Source: an uncultured Novosphingobium sp.
GTDB lineage: Bacteria; Pseudomonadota; Alphaproteobacteria; Sphingomonadales; Sphingomonadaceae
Assembly (NCBI GenBank): GCA_946886365.1
Contig: CAMPIM010000025.1
Span: 1-37,163 of the forward strand
Direction: 5' to 3'
DNA length: 37,163 nucleotides
The position numbers and the translations under genes were made by a program. This document shows positions 1-8,012 of this stretch, piece by piece (position 1 is the stretch's first letter; each line of letters begins with the position of its first letter). The notes under the pieces are model-generated. The model was given only the letters and a program-made list of their open reading frames with translations. It had not been told where the DNA came from and did not search any database.

Positions 1-24
1 CCGTTGCACTTCGAATGTGAATCC

Positions 25-49
25 ACACCCGGATCAAGTCCGGGGTGAC
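25..49. repeat. Short palindromic repeat remnant downstream of queE
   Basis: An imperfect inverted repeat, with CACCCGGA facing TCCGGGGTG around TCAAG. It resembles one half of the short palindromic elements scattered through sphingomonad genomes. It lies 100 bases past the queE stop codon and could end the queC-queE transcript. The rest of positions 1-149 holds no gene or other signal that I can support. Confidence 0.45.
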
Positions 50-149
50 GGAAAATCAGCCTTAGTGCCGATAATTCTGTATCAATGACGCTGCAACAAG
101 CGTGGGGCGAACAGTGGAGGGGCGGCTCGGCGTTTGATCGCCTATGCTT

Positions 150-797
150 TCACCTAAGCCCCAGATATTTATGCGATTGAAGGCTTAGCCGCCATTTCGG
201 CCGCGCCATGACCAGATCGATCGCCGCCTGCATGTTCGCCGCCGCGTCCGCGCTGTCGAGGGGTTGGATCAGCAGGTTGTCGAAAGCCCAGCCCTCCATC
301 GCCTCCACATCGGCGATGCTATGGCCCCTGCCCGGCTGCGGCCAGACCAGCTTCAGTTCATTGCCGCTGCGTTGCACGACGTCACTGCCTGCCTTGGGGC
401 TGATGCAGACCCAGTCGATGCCGGGATGCGCCGCGATCGTGCCGTTGCTTTCGATGGCGATGGTGAAGCAATGGGCGTGGAGCGCGTCGATCAGGGCGTC
501 ATCGACCTGCAACATGGGTTCGCCGCCCGTCATCACGATGTAGCGGCCTTCTTCGCCTGTCCCCCAAAAGGCGAGCGCCGCGTCGGCGAGCGCCTGTGCA
601 TCGGCGAACTTGCCACCCCCGTCGCCGTCCGTGCCGACGAAATCGGTGTCGCAAAACTGGCACACAGCCTTGCGCCTATCCTCCTCGCGCCCGGTCCAGA
701 GGTTGCACCCGGCAAAGCGCAGGAAGACGGCGCGGCGGCCGCTATGGACGCCTTCGCCCTGAAGCGTCAGGAACATCTCCTTGACGGCATAGCTCAT
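150..797 (-). CDS. queE: 7-carboxy-7-deazaguanine synthase (QueE)
   Basis: Radical SAM enzyme that contracts the ring of 6-carboxy-tetrahydropterin to 7-carboxy-7-deazaguanine, a cytosolic step of queuosine (modified tRNA base) synthesis. The N-terminal region has the substrate and cluster segment MFLTLQGEG. The cluster cysteines follow as C-x14-C-x2-C (first in FAGCN, last pair in CQFC) instead of the classical C-x3-C-x2-C. This insertion is known in a subgroup of QueE proteins. TGGEP, about residues 90-94, is the usual SAM-contacting motif. Length (215 aa) is normal. It lies 11 bases downstream of queC on the same strand, so the two are probably co-transcribed. Confidence 0.95.
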   Translation of the reverse strand: MSYAVKEMFLTLQGEGVHSGRRAVFLRFAGCNLWTGREEDRRKAVCQFCDTDFVGTDGDGGGKFADAQALADAALAFWGTGEEGRYIVMTGGEPMLQVDDALIDALHAHCFTIAIESNGTIAAHPGIDWVCISPKAGSDVVQRSGNELKLVWPQPGRGHSIADVEAMEGWAFDNLLIQPLDSADAAANMQAAIDLVMARPKWRLSLQSHKYLGLR

Positions 798-808
798 CCG
801 CCTGTCCT

Positions 809-1501
809 TTATGGCTTGGCTGCGTAGCGGGTTGGATCGGGCAGGCCCGCTTCCTCAAAACCCCTGGAGCGAAGGCGGCAGCTGTCGCAAAGCCCGCAAT
901 GCTGGTCGCCCGGCGCGGGATCGTAGCAGGACCAGCTCATCCCCGCATCCAGCCCCAGTCGGTTCGCCTCTCGCGCGATGTCAGCCTTGCTCATATGCTG
1001 GAGCGGCGCGTTGATCCGGACTGGATGCCCTTCGACGCCAGCCTTGGTCGCGAGTGTCGCCATATTCTGGAAGGCGTCGATGAACTCGGGACGGCAATCG
1101 GGATAACCCGAATAGTCGAGCGCGTTGACGCCGATGAAGATGTCGTTCGCACCCGAAACTTCGGCAAGGCCAAGCGTCAGCGACAGGAAAATGGTGTTGC
1201 GCGCGGGCACATAGGTGTTGGGAATGCCCGGCCCCACCCCGTCCTTCGGCACCGCGATGTCCGCCGTCAGCGCCGATCCGCCAAAGGCGGTAAGATCGAG
1301 CGGAAGGACGATATGTCGCCGGACCCCAAGAACAGTGGCGATGCGCGCGGCGGCGTTCAATTCGACGCGATGCCGCTGATTATAGTCGATCGTCAGCGCG
1401 ACCAGTTCATAGCCCGCCTCGCGCGCGAGGCCGCCCACGACCATCGAATCCAACCCGCCCGACAGCAGGACGACAGCGATTTTCCCATCATTGGCAGTCA
1501 T
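809..1501 (-). CDS. queC: 7-cyano-7-deazaguanine synthase (QueC)
   Basis: ATP-dependent enzyme that turns 7-carboxy-7-deazaguanine into preQ0 using ammonia, the step after QueE in queuosine synthesis. The PP-loop motif SGGLDS is at residues 14-19. A zinc site near the C-terminus is C-x9-C-x2-C-x2-C (CYDP...CGLCDSC). The frame is open further upstream, but the ATG at 1501 gives [13 protein letters not shown], the usual start of the family just ahead of the PP-loop, so I chose it (230 aa). It precedes queE in the transcript. Confidence 0.95.
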   Translation of the reverse strand: MTANDGKIAVVLLSGGLDSMVVGGLAREAGYELVALTIDYNQRHRVELNAAARIATVLGVRRHIVLPLDLTAFGGSALTADIAVPKDGVGPGIPNTYVPARNTIFLSLTLGLAEVSGANDIFIGVNALDYSGYPDCRPEFIDAFQNMATLATKAGVEGHPVRINAPLQHMSKADIAREANRLGLDAGMSWSCYDPAPGDQHCGLCDSCRLRSRGFEEAGLPDPTRYAAKP

Positions 1502-1546
1502 GGGCGCTCCGCTACCGCCACAGGCGCGCTGGCGCAAGCGGTGCGG

Positions 1547-1957
1547 TCAATGGCAGGCGCCGATGCGCCGTCCTTCCATGCTGAAGGAGAAGGGCGCGCC
1601 GCCTGCAATCCCCTGAGCGTGGATTTGCACCAGCCGGGACGTTTCGATGCGCAGGTCGGTGCGCCCGCCCCCAGCCCCAGCGCAATCGTAGCTGACCGTC
1701 AGCCGTTTGGCGCTTTCGTCGATCGTCAGCCTTTTGCAGCTGTTGCGGCCATGGCGAAGCTGAATCAATTGGCGAATATCGGTAAGGCAGATGCGGCGTA
1801 TATCGCCCTTCCCGCCTTCCTCCGGCCGTTCGCGCAATTCCCATTCGCCCGGTTCCAGGCCCCTTAGCGGCGGTTCGGAAAGCGCCTGCGACCCGACCGG
1901 CGATACAGCGATCAGCACCGCAATGGCCGCGCTCAAGGCATGCAGACCTGACGTCAT
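1547..1957 (-). CDS. Small secreted protein, possibly DUF3617-like
   Basis: A 136-residue protein starting MTSGLHALSAAIAVLIAVSP, a clear Sec-type signal peptide with likely cleavage after SQA. The mature part begins with LEPGEWELRER, resembling the PG-x-W-E opening of periplasmic DUF3617 proteins. It has four cysteines (in RICL, NSCK, SYDC and GACH) that could form two disulphides. The function is unknown. The ATG at 1957 was chosen because it places the signal peptide at the N-terminus; longer TTG-initiated versions run through sequence that does not look like protein. It ends 45 bases upstream of queC and may share its transcript. Confidence 0.7.
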   Translation of the reverse strand: MTSGLHALSAAIAVLIAVSPVGSQALSEPPLRGLEPGEWELRERPEEGGKGDIRRICLTDIRQLIQLRHGRNSCKRLTIDESAKRLTVSYDCAGAGGGRTDLRIETSRLVQIHAQGIAGGAPFSFSMEGRRIGACH

Positions 1958-2103
1958 TCGATAGCCCCCGTATTTCATCCCGAACTCCGGAGCGGCTGGC
2001 CGCATGCATGGCGGCACGGCCTTCATGCACCCAAATCCGGCGGGTTGATAGCGCCAGCCCCCGCTAACGCCCCAACCTGTTCCGAAGTCGCAATAAATTC
2101 GTG

Positions 2104-3009
2104 TCAGCCTTGCGCGAAACTGTCCAGCGAAACTGGAAACAGACGCGAACAAAAGGCGCAATCTACCCCAATGACCCCCTGTTCATCAGCCATTTGGGCA
2201 CGTTCTTCGGCGGGGAAACGGCCGATCACGCTGCGGATATGGGCCAGATCGCAACGGCAACCCTTGGTCAGGTCGACCGGATCGGTGACGCGCACCACCT
2301 CTTCCTCATGGAACAGGCGCCAGACGATATCGGTCAGCGGCAGCGCTTCGTCGGTTAGTTCATTATCACTGAGCGTGACGGCCAGCGCCTGGACATGTTC
2401 CCATTCGGGATGGTCATGCCGCGTGTGAAGCCGTTCGCGGCCCACTTCACCTTCGGGCAGATGCTGGAGCAGCATGCCTGCGGCGAAGCAGCCCTGCCCC
2501 GCTTCGTGCCGGACGGCGATCTGGACGACGCTGGGGATTTGTTCGGACTGGAAGAAATAATGTTCGGCCGCCTGCGCGAGAGAGTCGCCATCGAGCGGGA
2601 CGATGCCCTGATAGCGTTCGCCGGTCACCGCCTGGTCAAAGGTGATGGCGAGATAGCCCTTGCCGAACAGGCCGAACAGCGTCGGGTCAGGCCCCAGCTC
2701 CGCCAGCCGATCGGCGTCGAACTTGGCGTAACCGCGCACTTCGCCGCCCTTGTAATCGGCGACGAGCAGGCTGACGACGCCATGTTCGTTATGCGCCTGA
2801 AGCGTAAGCTGTCCGCCTGCGTCCTTGAGCGTCGAGCCGAGCAGCGCCGCGAGGACCAGCGCCGAAGCGAGCAGCCTTTCGACTGGCGGCGGATAGGCGT
2901 GGGCGGCAAGCACCTGATCCAGCACCGGCCCAAGGCGAAGGATGCGCCCGCGCGCGTGGCGCGACGGAATGGTGAAGCCCAGGGCCTGATCGATATCGGA
3001 TGCGTTCAA
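2104..3009 (-). CDS. hslO: Redox-regulated chaperone Hsp33
   Basis: Cytosolic holdase chaperone that is switched on by oxidation and protects unfolding proteins during oxidative stress. The C-terminal redox switch is visible: CRC, 30 residues, then CAFC, i.e. the zinc-binding C-x-C...C-x2-C of the family. Length (301 aa) is usual. The start codon is TTG at 3009, giving MNASDIDQALGF, with GGAG seven bases upstream. It lies about 100 bases downstream of argF on the same strand; this argD-argF-hslO order is common in sphingomonads. Confidence 0.95.
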   Translation of the reverse strand: MNASDIDQALGFTIPSRHARGRILRLGPVLDQVLAAHAYPPPVERLLASALVLAALLGSTLKDAGGQLTLQAHNEHGVVSLLVADYKGGEVRGYAKFDADRLAELGPDPTLFGLFGKGYLAITFDQAVTGERYQGIVPLDGDSLAQAAEHYFFQSEQIPSVVQIAVRHEAGQGCFAAGMLLQHLPEGEVGRERLHTRHDHPEWEHVQALAVTLSDNELTDEALPLTDIVWRLFHEEEVVRVTDPVDLTKGCRCDLAHIRSVIGRFPAEERAQMADEQGVIGVDCAFCSRLFPVSLDSFAQG

Positions 3010-3108
3010 GACAAGCTCCGTTAGTCCCGGTGCAGCGCGGGAATATAGCGGCGGCCGGGCGTTATCGCCCGGCCGGTTCGCTGCTAGATAGGAATATGTC
3101 CGGCAATC

Positions 3109-4038
3109 TCAACCAAGACGGCCCGCCGCCCATAGCAACACGGACTTTTGCGCGTGGATGCGGTTCTCCGCTTCGTCCCAGATCAGCGACTGCGGGCCGT
3201 CGATGACCTCTGGCACGACCTCTTCGCCGCGGTGGGCGGGCAGGCAGTGCAGGAATTTCGCGCTGGGCTTTGCCTTTGCCATCAGGTCTTGCGTCACCTG
3301 ATAGGGCATCATGGCCTTCAGCTTTTCGTCCGCATGCGCCTGACCCATGGAAATCCACGTGTCGGTGACGACGGCGTCGGCTCCCGCGACCGCCTCGACG
3401 GGATCACGGGTGAGCGTGATGCCCGCGCCCAGAGCCTGCGCCTCCTTGATGAAGGCGTGATCGGGCTCATAGCCTTCGGGCACGGCGATGCGCAGGTCGA
3501 ACTTGAAGAGGCCCGCCGCTTCGATGATCGAGTGGAGGACATTATTGCCATCACCCAGCCAAGCCCACTGGCTGCCGGGCAAGGCCACGCCATGTTCGAC
3601 CAGGGTCAACAGGTCGGCCGTGATCTGGCACGGGTGCGACAGATCGGTGAGGCCGTTGATGACCGGAACGGTGGCATAGCGGGCCATTTCCTCGATCTTG
3701 GCATGGTCATCGGTGCGGATCATGATCATGTCGCACATGCGGCTGAGCACGCGCGCCGTGTCCGCCACGGTTTCGCCCCGACCAAGCTGGCTGGTTGCGC
3801 CGTCGAGGATCAGCGAGGTGCCGCCGAGCTGGCGGATCGCCATGTCGAAGCTGACGCGGGTGCGAGTGCTGTTCTTTTCGAAGATCATCGCCAGCGTGTG
3901 CCCGGCGAGCGGGGCGTCGGCGTCGGCCTGCCCTTTTGGCAGGGCCTTGCGGGCGGTTTTCCGGTCGATGGCGTCGGAAAGCATGGCGGCGAGCGCGTCA
4001 GCGCCAGCGTCGGAGAGATTCAGGAAATGTCTGGTCAT
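3109..4038 (-). CDS. argF: Ornithine carbamoyltransferase
   Basis: Makes citrulline from ornithine and carbamoyl phosphate in arginine synthesis. Signature motifs are present: STRTR (carbamoyl phosphate binding, about residue 55), HPCQ (about residue 135) and HCLP (near residue 270). I place the start at ATG 4038 (MTRHFLNL, 309 aa) because GGAGG lies nine bases upstream; a TTG three codons earlier is possible but badly placed. argD lies 101 bases upstream on the same strand, separated by a palindromic repeat. Both encode arginine pathway enzymes. Confidence 0.95.
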   Translation of the reverse strand: MTRHFLNLSDAGADALAAMLSDAIDRKTARKALPKGQADADAPLAGHTLAMIFEKNSTRTRVSFDMAIRQLGGTSLILDGATSQLGRGETVADTARVLSRMCDMIMIRTDDHAKIEEMARYATVPVINGLTDLSHPCQITADLLTLVEHGVALPGSQWAWLGDGNNVLHSIIEAAGLFKFDLRIAVPEGYEPDHAFIKEAQALGAGITLTRDPVEAVAGADAVVTDTWISMGQAHADEKLKAMMPYQVTQDLMAKAKPSAKFLHCLPAHRGEEVVPEVIDGPQSLIWDEAENRIHAQKSVLLWAAGRLG

Positions 4039-4055
4039 AGGGAGCAACCTCCAAC

Positions 4056-4129
4056 CCGTTCGGGCTGAGCCTGTCGAAGCCTTCTCTTTTTAAGAAAGGA
4101 AAGCCCTTCGACAGGCTCAGGGCGAACGG
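4056..4129. repeat. Palindromic repeat, family A, copy 1
   Basis: Long inverted repeat between argF and argD. The left arm reads CCGTTCGGGCTGAGCCTGTC and continues to 4080; the right arm (4103-4129) is its near-perfect complement. The loop is about 22 bases. The same element occurs at 11026-11102 and 30839-30913. It can form a strong hairpin in RNA of either strand. Confidence 0.9.
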
Positions 4130-4139
4130 TGGTTAGTGT

Positions 4140-5333
4140 CTAAGCCGCTGAAGCCTCCGCGAAGCTGCGGGCACCAGCGGACAGCTTTTCGATGCATTCG
4201 GCGACATGATTCTCGTCAATGATGAGCGGCGGCAGAATGCGGACGACATTCTGTCCCGCCGACACCACCAGCAGCCCGTGATTGTCGCGCAGATGCGCCA
4301 CGAAGTTTCGCGCGTCGCTGCTGTCCTTGAGCTTGACGCCGAGCATCAGGCCAAGGCCGCGCACATCCTCGAACATGTCGTGGTTGGGGATGAGCTGCTC
4401 CAGCGCGGAACGCAGGCGCGCGCCGATGCTGTTCACATGGTCGAGGAAGCCTTCGCCCAGCACTTCGTCCAGGACAGTCAGGCCGACCGCCATGGCGAGC
4501 GGGTTGCCGCCATAGGTGGAGCCATGGGTGCCGAACACCATGCCCTTGGCCGCTTCCTCCGTCGCGAGGCAGGCGCCGAGCGGGAAGCCCGCGCCGATCC
4601 CCTTGGCGACGGCCATGATGTCGGGGTTCACGCCATATTGCTCATAGGCGAAGAAGGTGCCGGTGCGGGCATAGCCGCACTGCACTTCGTCGAGGATGAG
4701 GAGCATACCCTTTTCGTCGCACAGCTTGCGCAGGCCGGTGAGGAACTCCTGGGTCGCGGGCGTGACGCCGCCCTCACCCTGTACGGTTTCGACAAGGAAA
4801 CCGGCGGTGTTCTCATCGACCGCAGCGGCGGCAGCTTCCAGATCGTTGAATGGCACGACGGTGAAGCCGGGCAGCAGCGGTTCGAAGCCGTCGCGCATCT
4901 TGGGCTGACTCGTCGCGGAGATGGTGCCCAAAGTCCGGCCGTGGAAGGCGTTGTCGAAGCTGATGATATTGTGGCGATGCGCCTCGCCATTGGCATAATG
5001 GTAGCGGCGCGCGGTCTTGATCGCGCATTCGACCGCCTCCGCGCCCGAATTGGTGAAGAAAACCGTGTCGGCGAAGGTCGAATCGACCAGACGCTGCGCG
5101 AACTTTTCCCCCAACGGCATGCCGTAAAGGTTCGACGTGTGCATCAGCGTCGCGGCCTGATCCGCGATCGCCTTCACCAGCTTCGGGTGGCCATGACCGA
5201 GCAGGTTGACCGCGATGCCGCTGGCGAAGTCGAGATAACGCTCGCCACGCTCGCCGATCAGATAGCAGCCCTCGCCTCGCACCGGGCGGACATCGCACCG
5301 GGGGTAAACGGGCATGAGCGGCGTAATCGACAT
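4140..5333 (-). CDS. argD: Acetylornithine aminotransferase (class III)
   Basis: PLP-dependent aminotransferase for the acetylornithine step of arginine synthesis. It may also serve succinyldiaminopimelate in lysine synthesis, as is common for ArgD. The PLP lysine lies in AVAKGIGAGFPLG (about residue 243). Other family segments are FTNSGAEAVECAIK, AFHGRTLG and LDEVQCGYARTG. Length (397 aa) is typical. The ATG at 5333 has GGGAGG upstream. A strong terminator-like hairpin lies only 50 bases before the start codon (5384-5404), so expression may be attenuated, or the hairpin may end the fliS transcript. Confidence 0.93.
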   Translation of the reverse strand: MSITPLMPVYPRCDVRPVRGEGCYLIGERGERYLDFASGIAVNLLGHGHPKLVKAIADQAATLMHTSNLYGMPLGEKFAQRLVDSTFADTVFFTNSGAEAVECAIKTARRYHYANGEAHRHNIISFDNAFHGRTLGTISATSQPKMRDGFEPLLPGFTVVPFNDLEAAAAAVDENTAGFLVETVQGEGGVTPATQEFLTGLRKLCDEKGMLLILDEVQCGYARTGTFFAYEQYGVNPDIMAVAKGIGAGFPLGACLATEEAAKGMVFGTHGSTYGGNPLAMAVGLTVLDEVLGEGFLDHVNSIGARLRSALEQLIPNHDMFEDVRGLGLMLGVKLKDSSDARNFVAHLRDNHGLLVVSAGQNVVRILPPLIIDENHVAECIEKLSAGARSFAEASAA

Positions 5334-5383
5334 GGTGGCCCTCCCTTCGCTGGGGCTGATGAAAAAGTCTCAAAACGCAAAAA

Positions 5384-5404
5384 GGCGGCCCCCGCCGGGC
5401 CGCC
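5384..5404 (-). terminator. Terminator-like hairpin in the argD leader
   Basis: Arms GGCGGCCC (5384-5391) and GGGCCGCC (5397-5404) with a five-base loop. On the minus strand the stem is followed by TTTTTGCGTTTT, and it can be lengthened because CGCAAA before it pairs with TTTGCG after it. It would stop transcripts from the fliD-fliS side. A possible sigma-70-type promoter (TTGCGC, 17 bases, TATAGG on the minus strand, about 5416-5444) lies upstream of it, which would make it an argD leader structure. Confidence 0.75.
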
Positions 5405-5462
5405 CTTTGCGAGCGTCGCCTATACTAGGGCCGTCTGGGTGGCGCAAGCCATGTTACATGCT

Positions 5463-5543
5463 CGTCATCCCAGCGAAGGCTGGGATCTCGTGAGGCCGGG
5501 TTGTGCCCTCTCGCCGGAGATCCCAGCTTTCGCTGGGATGACG
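5463..5543. repeat. Palindromic repeat, family B, copy 1
   Basis: The outer arms CGTCATCCCAGCGAAGGCTG and CAGCTTTCGCTGGGATGACG form a composite palindromic element of about 81 bases. Each arm also contains its own small palindrome (CCCAGC...GCTGGG). It lies between fliS and argD. A second copy, in inverted orientation, is at 26812-26892. Confidence 0.9.
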
Positions 5544-5558
5544 GCTGTTGGAGGATCG

Positions 5559-5957
5559 TCAGGCGATCTGGTTCCAGGCGTCGGCGATTTCGGCGATGAT
5601 GTCGCGGGCCTGCTCGGCATGTTCGGGCGAGCGTTCCTTGGCGCTGAGCAGCAGCAAGCGCCGCGCTTCGCGGTAGATTTGGGCGAGGCCCATGGCGATG
5701 TCGCCGCCCTTGTCGAAGTCGAGGCTGGATTCGAGCGCGATCAGGATCGACATGGCGCGAGCCTGTTTGTCGGAAACCTTCAGCCGGTCGTTGTTGCGTT
5801 CGGCGAGCGCGGTGGCTTCGAGAGCGATCAACAGTTCGTCGAACAGCACCTTTACCAGCGCATGGGGCGTGGCGCCTTCGATCCGGCTGCCCGAATGCAC
5901 CGCCGCATAACGGCGCGCCGCGTTGGCGCCTGCATAGCCCTGTTGAGAATAGAACAT
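5559..5957 (-). CDS. fliS: Flagellar export chaperone FliS
   Basis: Cytosolic chaperone that binds the C-terminus of flagellin and keeps it unpolymerised until export. The protein (132 aa) is mostly helical and has the family features: an N-terminal MFYSQQGYAGANAARRYAAV, a helix with GATPHALVKVLFDELLIALE (Y/P-H-x-L-I/V-x-x-L-F-D/E in the family), and a helix with KARAMSIL-type sequence (here KQARAMSILIALESSLDF). It lies 18 bases downstream of fliD, so the filament cap and the chaperone are co-transcribed, probably from the sigma-28 promoter at 7966-7992. Pairing of FliS with FliD is less usual in classical alphaproteobacterial flagella, which often use FlaF and FlbT. Confidence 0.9.
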   Translation of the reverse strand: MFYSQQGYAGANAARRYAAVHSGSRIEGATPHALVKVLFDELLIALEATALAERNNDRLKVSDKQARAMSILIALESSLDFDKGGDIAMGLAQIYREARRLLLLSAKERSPEHAEQARDIIAEIADAWNQIA

Positions 5958-5975
5958 CTTACCTGACCCCTGTTA

Positions 5976-7382
5976 TCAATTATCGCTCTTGGTCCACATG
6001 GCGACCTGCTGTTCCAGATAGTTCTGGGTCGCCTTGAAGGCCGCCAGACGCTTGTCCATCGCCGAATAGACCTTGGAAAGCTGCGCCTGATAGTCGGTCA
6101 TCTGGTCGTTCAGCTTTTCCAGCTGCTCGGTCAGCGCCTCACCCAGCTTTTCATATTTGCTTTTTGCCGCAGCCAGCGGACCATCCGTCTGCTGAATCTT
6201 GTCGCGCACGCTGTCCATCAGACCGGCAAGGCCGGGCTTCGTGTCCGACTTGACCGCCGGGTTCAGCATCTGGGTGATCCCGGCGGGGTCGGCGAGAAGC
6301 GCCTTGTCGAGCGCGGCGGTGTCCAGCTTCAGCGTGCCGTCGCGATTGGTGCTGACACCGATGGACGACAGCGTCGTATAGGTCCCCGTGGGCGCCAGCA
6401 CGGCCGACGTCATCTGCGACAGCTGCCGCTTCATGTCGCGGATCGATGCTTCACCGTTCAACGCGCCCGCGCTGGACGAATTGCCACCGGCCGCCGTGGC
6501 GGTGTTCAGCGCCTTCATCAGCGTATTATAGGCGTCCACGAACTCGACCATCAGGTCGCGCATCGACGTGGTCGGCTCGGTCGATGCCAGCGTCACATTG
6601 GTGCCCGGCGCGGCCTTGTTCAGGTCAATGCGCAGGTTGGCGATGGCGGTGTCGATCGTGTTGCTGCTATAATGCTGCTCAACGCCGTCCAGAAGGATGA
6701 TCGAATCCTTGGCCTGCACCTGACGCGTCATCCCGCCGGTCGCGCCGTCCCACGTAAAGGCATCGAGCGCCGCGTTTGCAGGCGAAGATGTGTTGGTGAA
6801 GATAAAGCTGTTCGCGTCGCCCGTCGCGCCCTTCATCACCAGGCGCGTGCCCTGATTGTCGGTGATGACGCTGGCGCTGACGCTTGTCCCGGCTGCGTTG
6901 ATCGCCGCTGCAAGGTCGGCATAGGTGGCACCGGCACCAAGCGTGATGGGGACGGCGGCGCCGCTACCCACTGTCAGCGAGAAGCTGCCCGCGCCAAGCA
7001 CGGTGGCGGCGGTTGCGCCTGAAACGGATGCAGAGGCAATGGTCTGCGCAGAGGCAAGCTGCTGCACCTGAAGCTGCGCTGGCAGCTTTGGCACACCGCC
7101 CGGCAGCAGGCTGACAGCCGCAATGCTGGGATCATTGGAGGCGGGCGAACCCGCGAAACCCGTTCCGGCGAGCAGGCTGTTCAGGGCGTTGGCAAAAGTA
7201 TCGAGCGAGCTGGAGGCCGATGCGAGCGCCGAAATTCGCGCATTATTGGTGCTCTGACGATCGGTGATCTGCTTCTGCTTCGGGTCGCGGGCGGCGCTCA
7301 CCAGGCTGGTGACCAGCGCGCCGGTGTCGATGCCGGACCCAATGCCGAGCGCTGTTGAAATGCTGCTGCTTACCGAGGTCAT
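5976..7382 (-). CDS. fliD: Flagellar filament cap protein FliD (HAP2)
   Basis: Forms the cap at the filament tip under which flagellin subunits fold. The protein is 468 aa. The N-terminal part has the family start (ALGIGSGIDTGALVTSLVSA), followed by a Ser/Thr/Ala-rich middle, and the C-terminal FliD region has DRDGTLKLD-type sequence (here TNRDGTLKLDTAALDKAL) and a coiled coil near YEKLGEALTEQLEKLNDQMT. The end, QNYLEQQVAMWTKS, is typical. It has no signal peptide, as expected for export by the flagellar type III system. It is followed by fliS and preceded, after 95 bases containing a hairpin, by an unknown gene. Confidence 0.93.
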   Translation of the reverse strand: MTSVSSSISTALGIGSGIDTGALVTSLVSAARDPKQKQITDRQSTNNARISALASASSSLDTFANALNSLLAGTGFAGSPASNDPSIAAVSLLPGGVPKLPAQLQVQQLASAQTIASASVSGATAATVLGAGSFSLTVGSGAAVPITLGAGATYADLAAAINAAGTSVSASVITDNQGTRLVMKGATGDANSFIFTNTSSPANAALDAFTWDGATGGMTRQVQAKDSIILLDGVEQHYSSNTIDTAIANLRIDLNKAAPGTNVTLASTEPTTSMRDLMVEFVDAYNTLMKALNTATAAGGNSSSAGALNGEASIRDMKRQLSQMTSAVLAPTGTYTTLSSIGVSTNRDGTLKLDTAALDKALLADPAGITQMLNPAVKSDTKPGLAGLMDSVRDKIQQTDGPLAAAKSKYEKLGEALTEQLEKLNDQMTDYQAQLSKVYSAMDKRLAAFKATQNYLEQQVAMWTKSDN

Positions 7383-7449
7383 CGTCCGTCCTTTCGAGGA
7401 TGAGAACGGCTCTAGGATGAAGACCTTTAGGAATGATTTTCATGGGGTA

Positions 7450-7479
7450 GAGGAAGATCGCGTGCGGCGATCTTTCCTC
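7450..7479 (-). other. Hairpin over the stop codon of the gene before fliD
   Basis: GAGGAAGATCGC (7450-7461) pairs with GCGATC plus TTCCTC (7467-7479) around a five-base loop, with one bulged base. It spans the stop codon of the 151-aa gene and has no U-run on the minus strand. It could protect the end of an mRNA segment or lower read-through into fliD. Confidence 0.6.
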
Positions 7480-7933
7480 AACCGTCGATTGAAAGCAGCT
7501 GATCCACCGTGCCACGGCGCAGATGCGCCTGCGCGGCATGGGCATAGCTTGCCTGCTCCGCGATGCGTTTGCCCAAGGTGACGGCGCTTTCGACCACTTC
7601 CTTCGATGCGGGCGGCAAGGGCACCAGGATCATCGGCGCGGGCAGCAGCGATTGAATTTCGGCCTCCGCCCCTTCAACCGTGGGTCCGGCCGAGGCCGAT
7701 CGCAGTTGCGCCAGTATGTCAGCCACGCGGGCATGCACCTTGGCATATTCTGCCGCGCTGGCGAGATCATCTTCGGACAGAGTGGAGTTCGTGTCGCCGC
7801 TCTGGGGCTTGTCCGCATGCGGATCGACGCCCTGCTGGGCTGCAATCGGTTGGACTGCGGGCACGGCCGAAGGCGTTCGGGATGATACCCGATCAACCTG
7901 CGTTACATCGCTCCGCGAAACATATTCGTTCAT
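7478..7933 (-). CDS. Unknown late flagellar gene between flhB and fliD
   Basis: A 151-residue protein that I do not recognise. The first 45 residues are polar and probably disordered. Residues about 55-85 (LSEDDLASAAEYAKVHARVA) and 110-140 (ASKEVVESAVTLGKRIAEQA) look helical, separated by a proline-rich segment (LLPAPMILVPLPP). There is no signal peptide, membrane segment or cysteine. It sits where many bacteria carry flaG before fliD-fliS, but the FlaG C-terminal pattern (F-x-V-D-E...) is absent. The sigma-28 promoter at 7966-7992 lies about 26 bases ahead of its ATG, which makes it a late flagellar gene by inference. An export chaperone or a filament accessory protein would both fit. Confidence 0.7.
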   Translation of the reverse strand: MNEYVSRSDVTQVDRVSSRTPSAVPAVQPIAAQQGVDPHADKPQSGDTNSTLSEDDLASAAEYAKVHARVADILAQLRSASAGPTVEGAEAEIQSLLPAPMILVPLPPASKEVVESAVTLGKRIAEQASYAHAAQAHLRRGTVDQLLSIDG

Positions 7934-7965
7934 GACGCACCATCCTAATGCGTCCCCATGAATAT

Positions 7966-7992
7966 ATTACGGCCAGCAATGCCTAAGATTTA
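7966..7992 (-). promoter_or_regulatory. Sigma-28 (FliA) promoter for the unknown gene, fliD and fliS
   Basis: On the minus strand, TAAATCTT (7992-7985), 11 bases, then GCCGTAAT (7973-7966). The sigma-28 consensus is TAAAGTTT, 11 bases, GCCGATAA. The predicted transcript start lies about 25 bases before the ATG at 7933. fliA itself is encoded at 26899-27630. Confidence 0.8.
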
Positions 7993-8012
7993 GTTCACCT
8001 TGAGAATTTTCT

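Noticed and set aside
656..672. Sigma-54-like TGGCAC...TTGC inside queE
   Set aside because: The spacing between GG and GC is one base too long, and it lies inside a gene with no suitable gene after it.
4206..5966. A 586-codon open frame on the plus strand, antisense to argD and fliS
   Set aside because: It covers real genes on the other strand, crosses a terminator and a palindromic repeat, and shows no domain.
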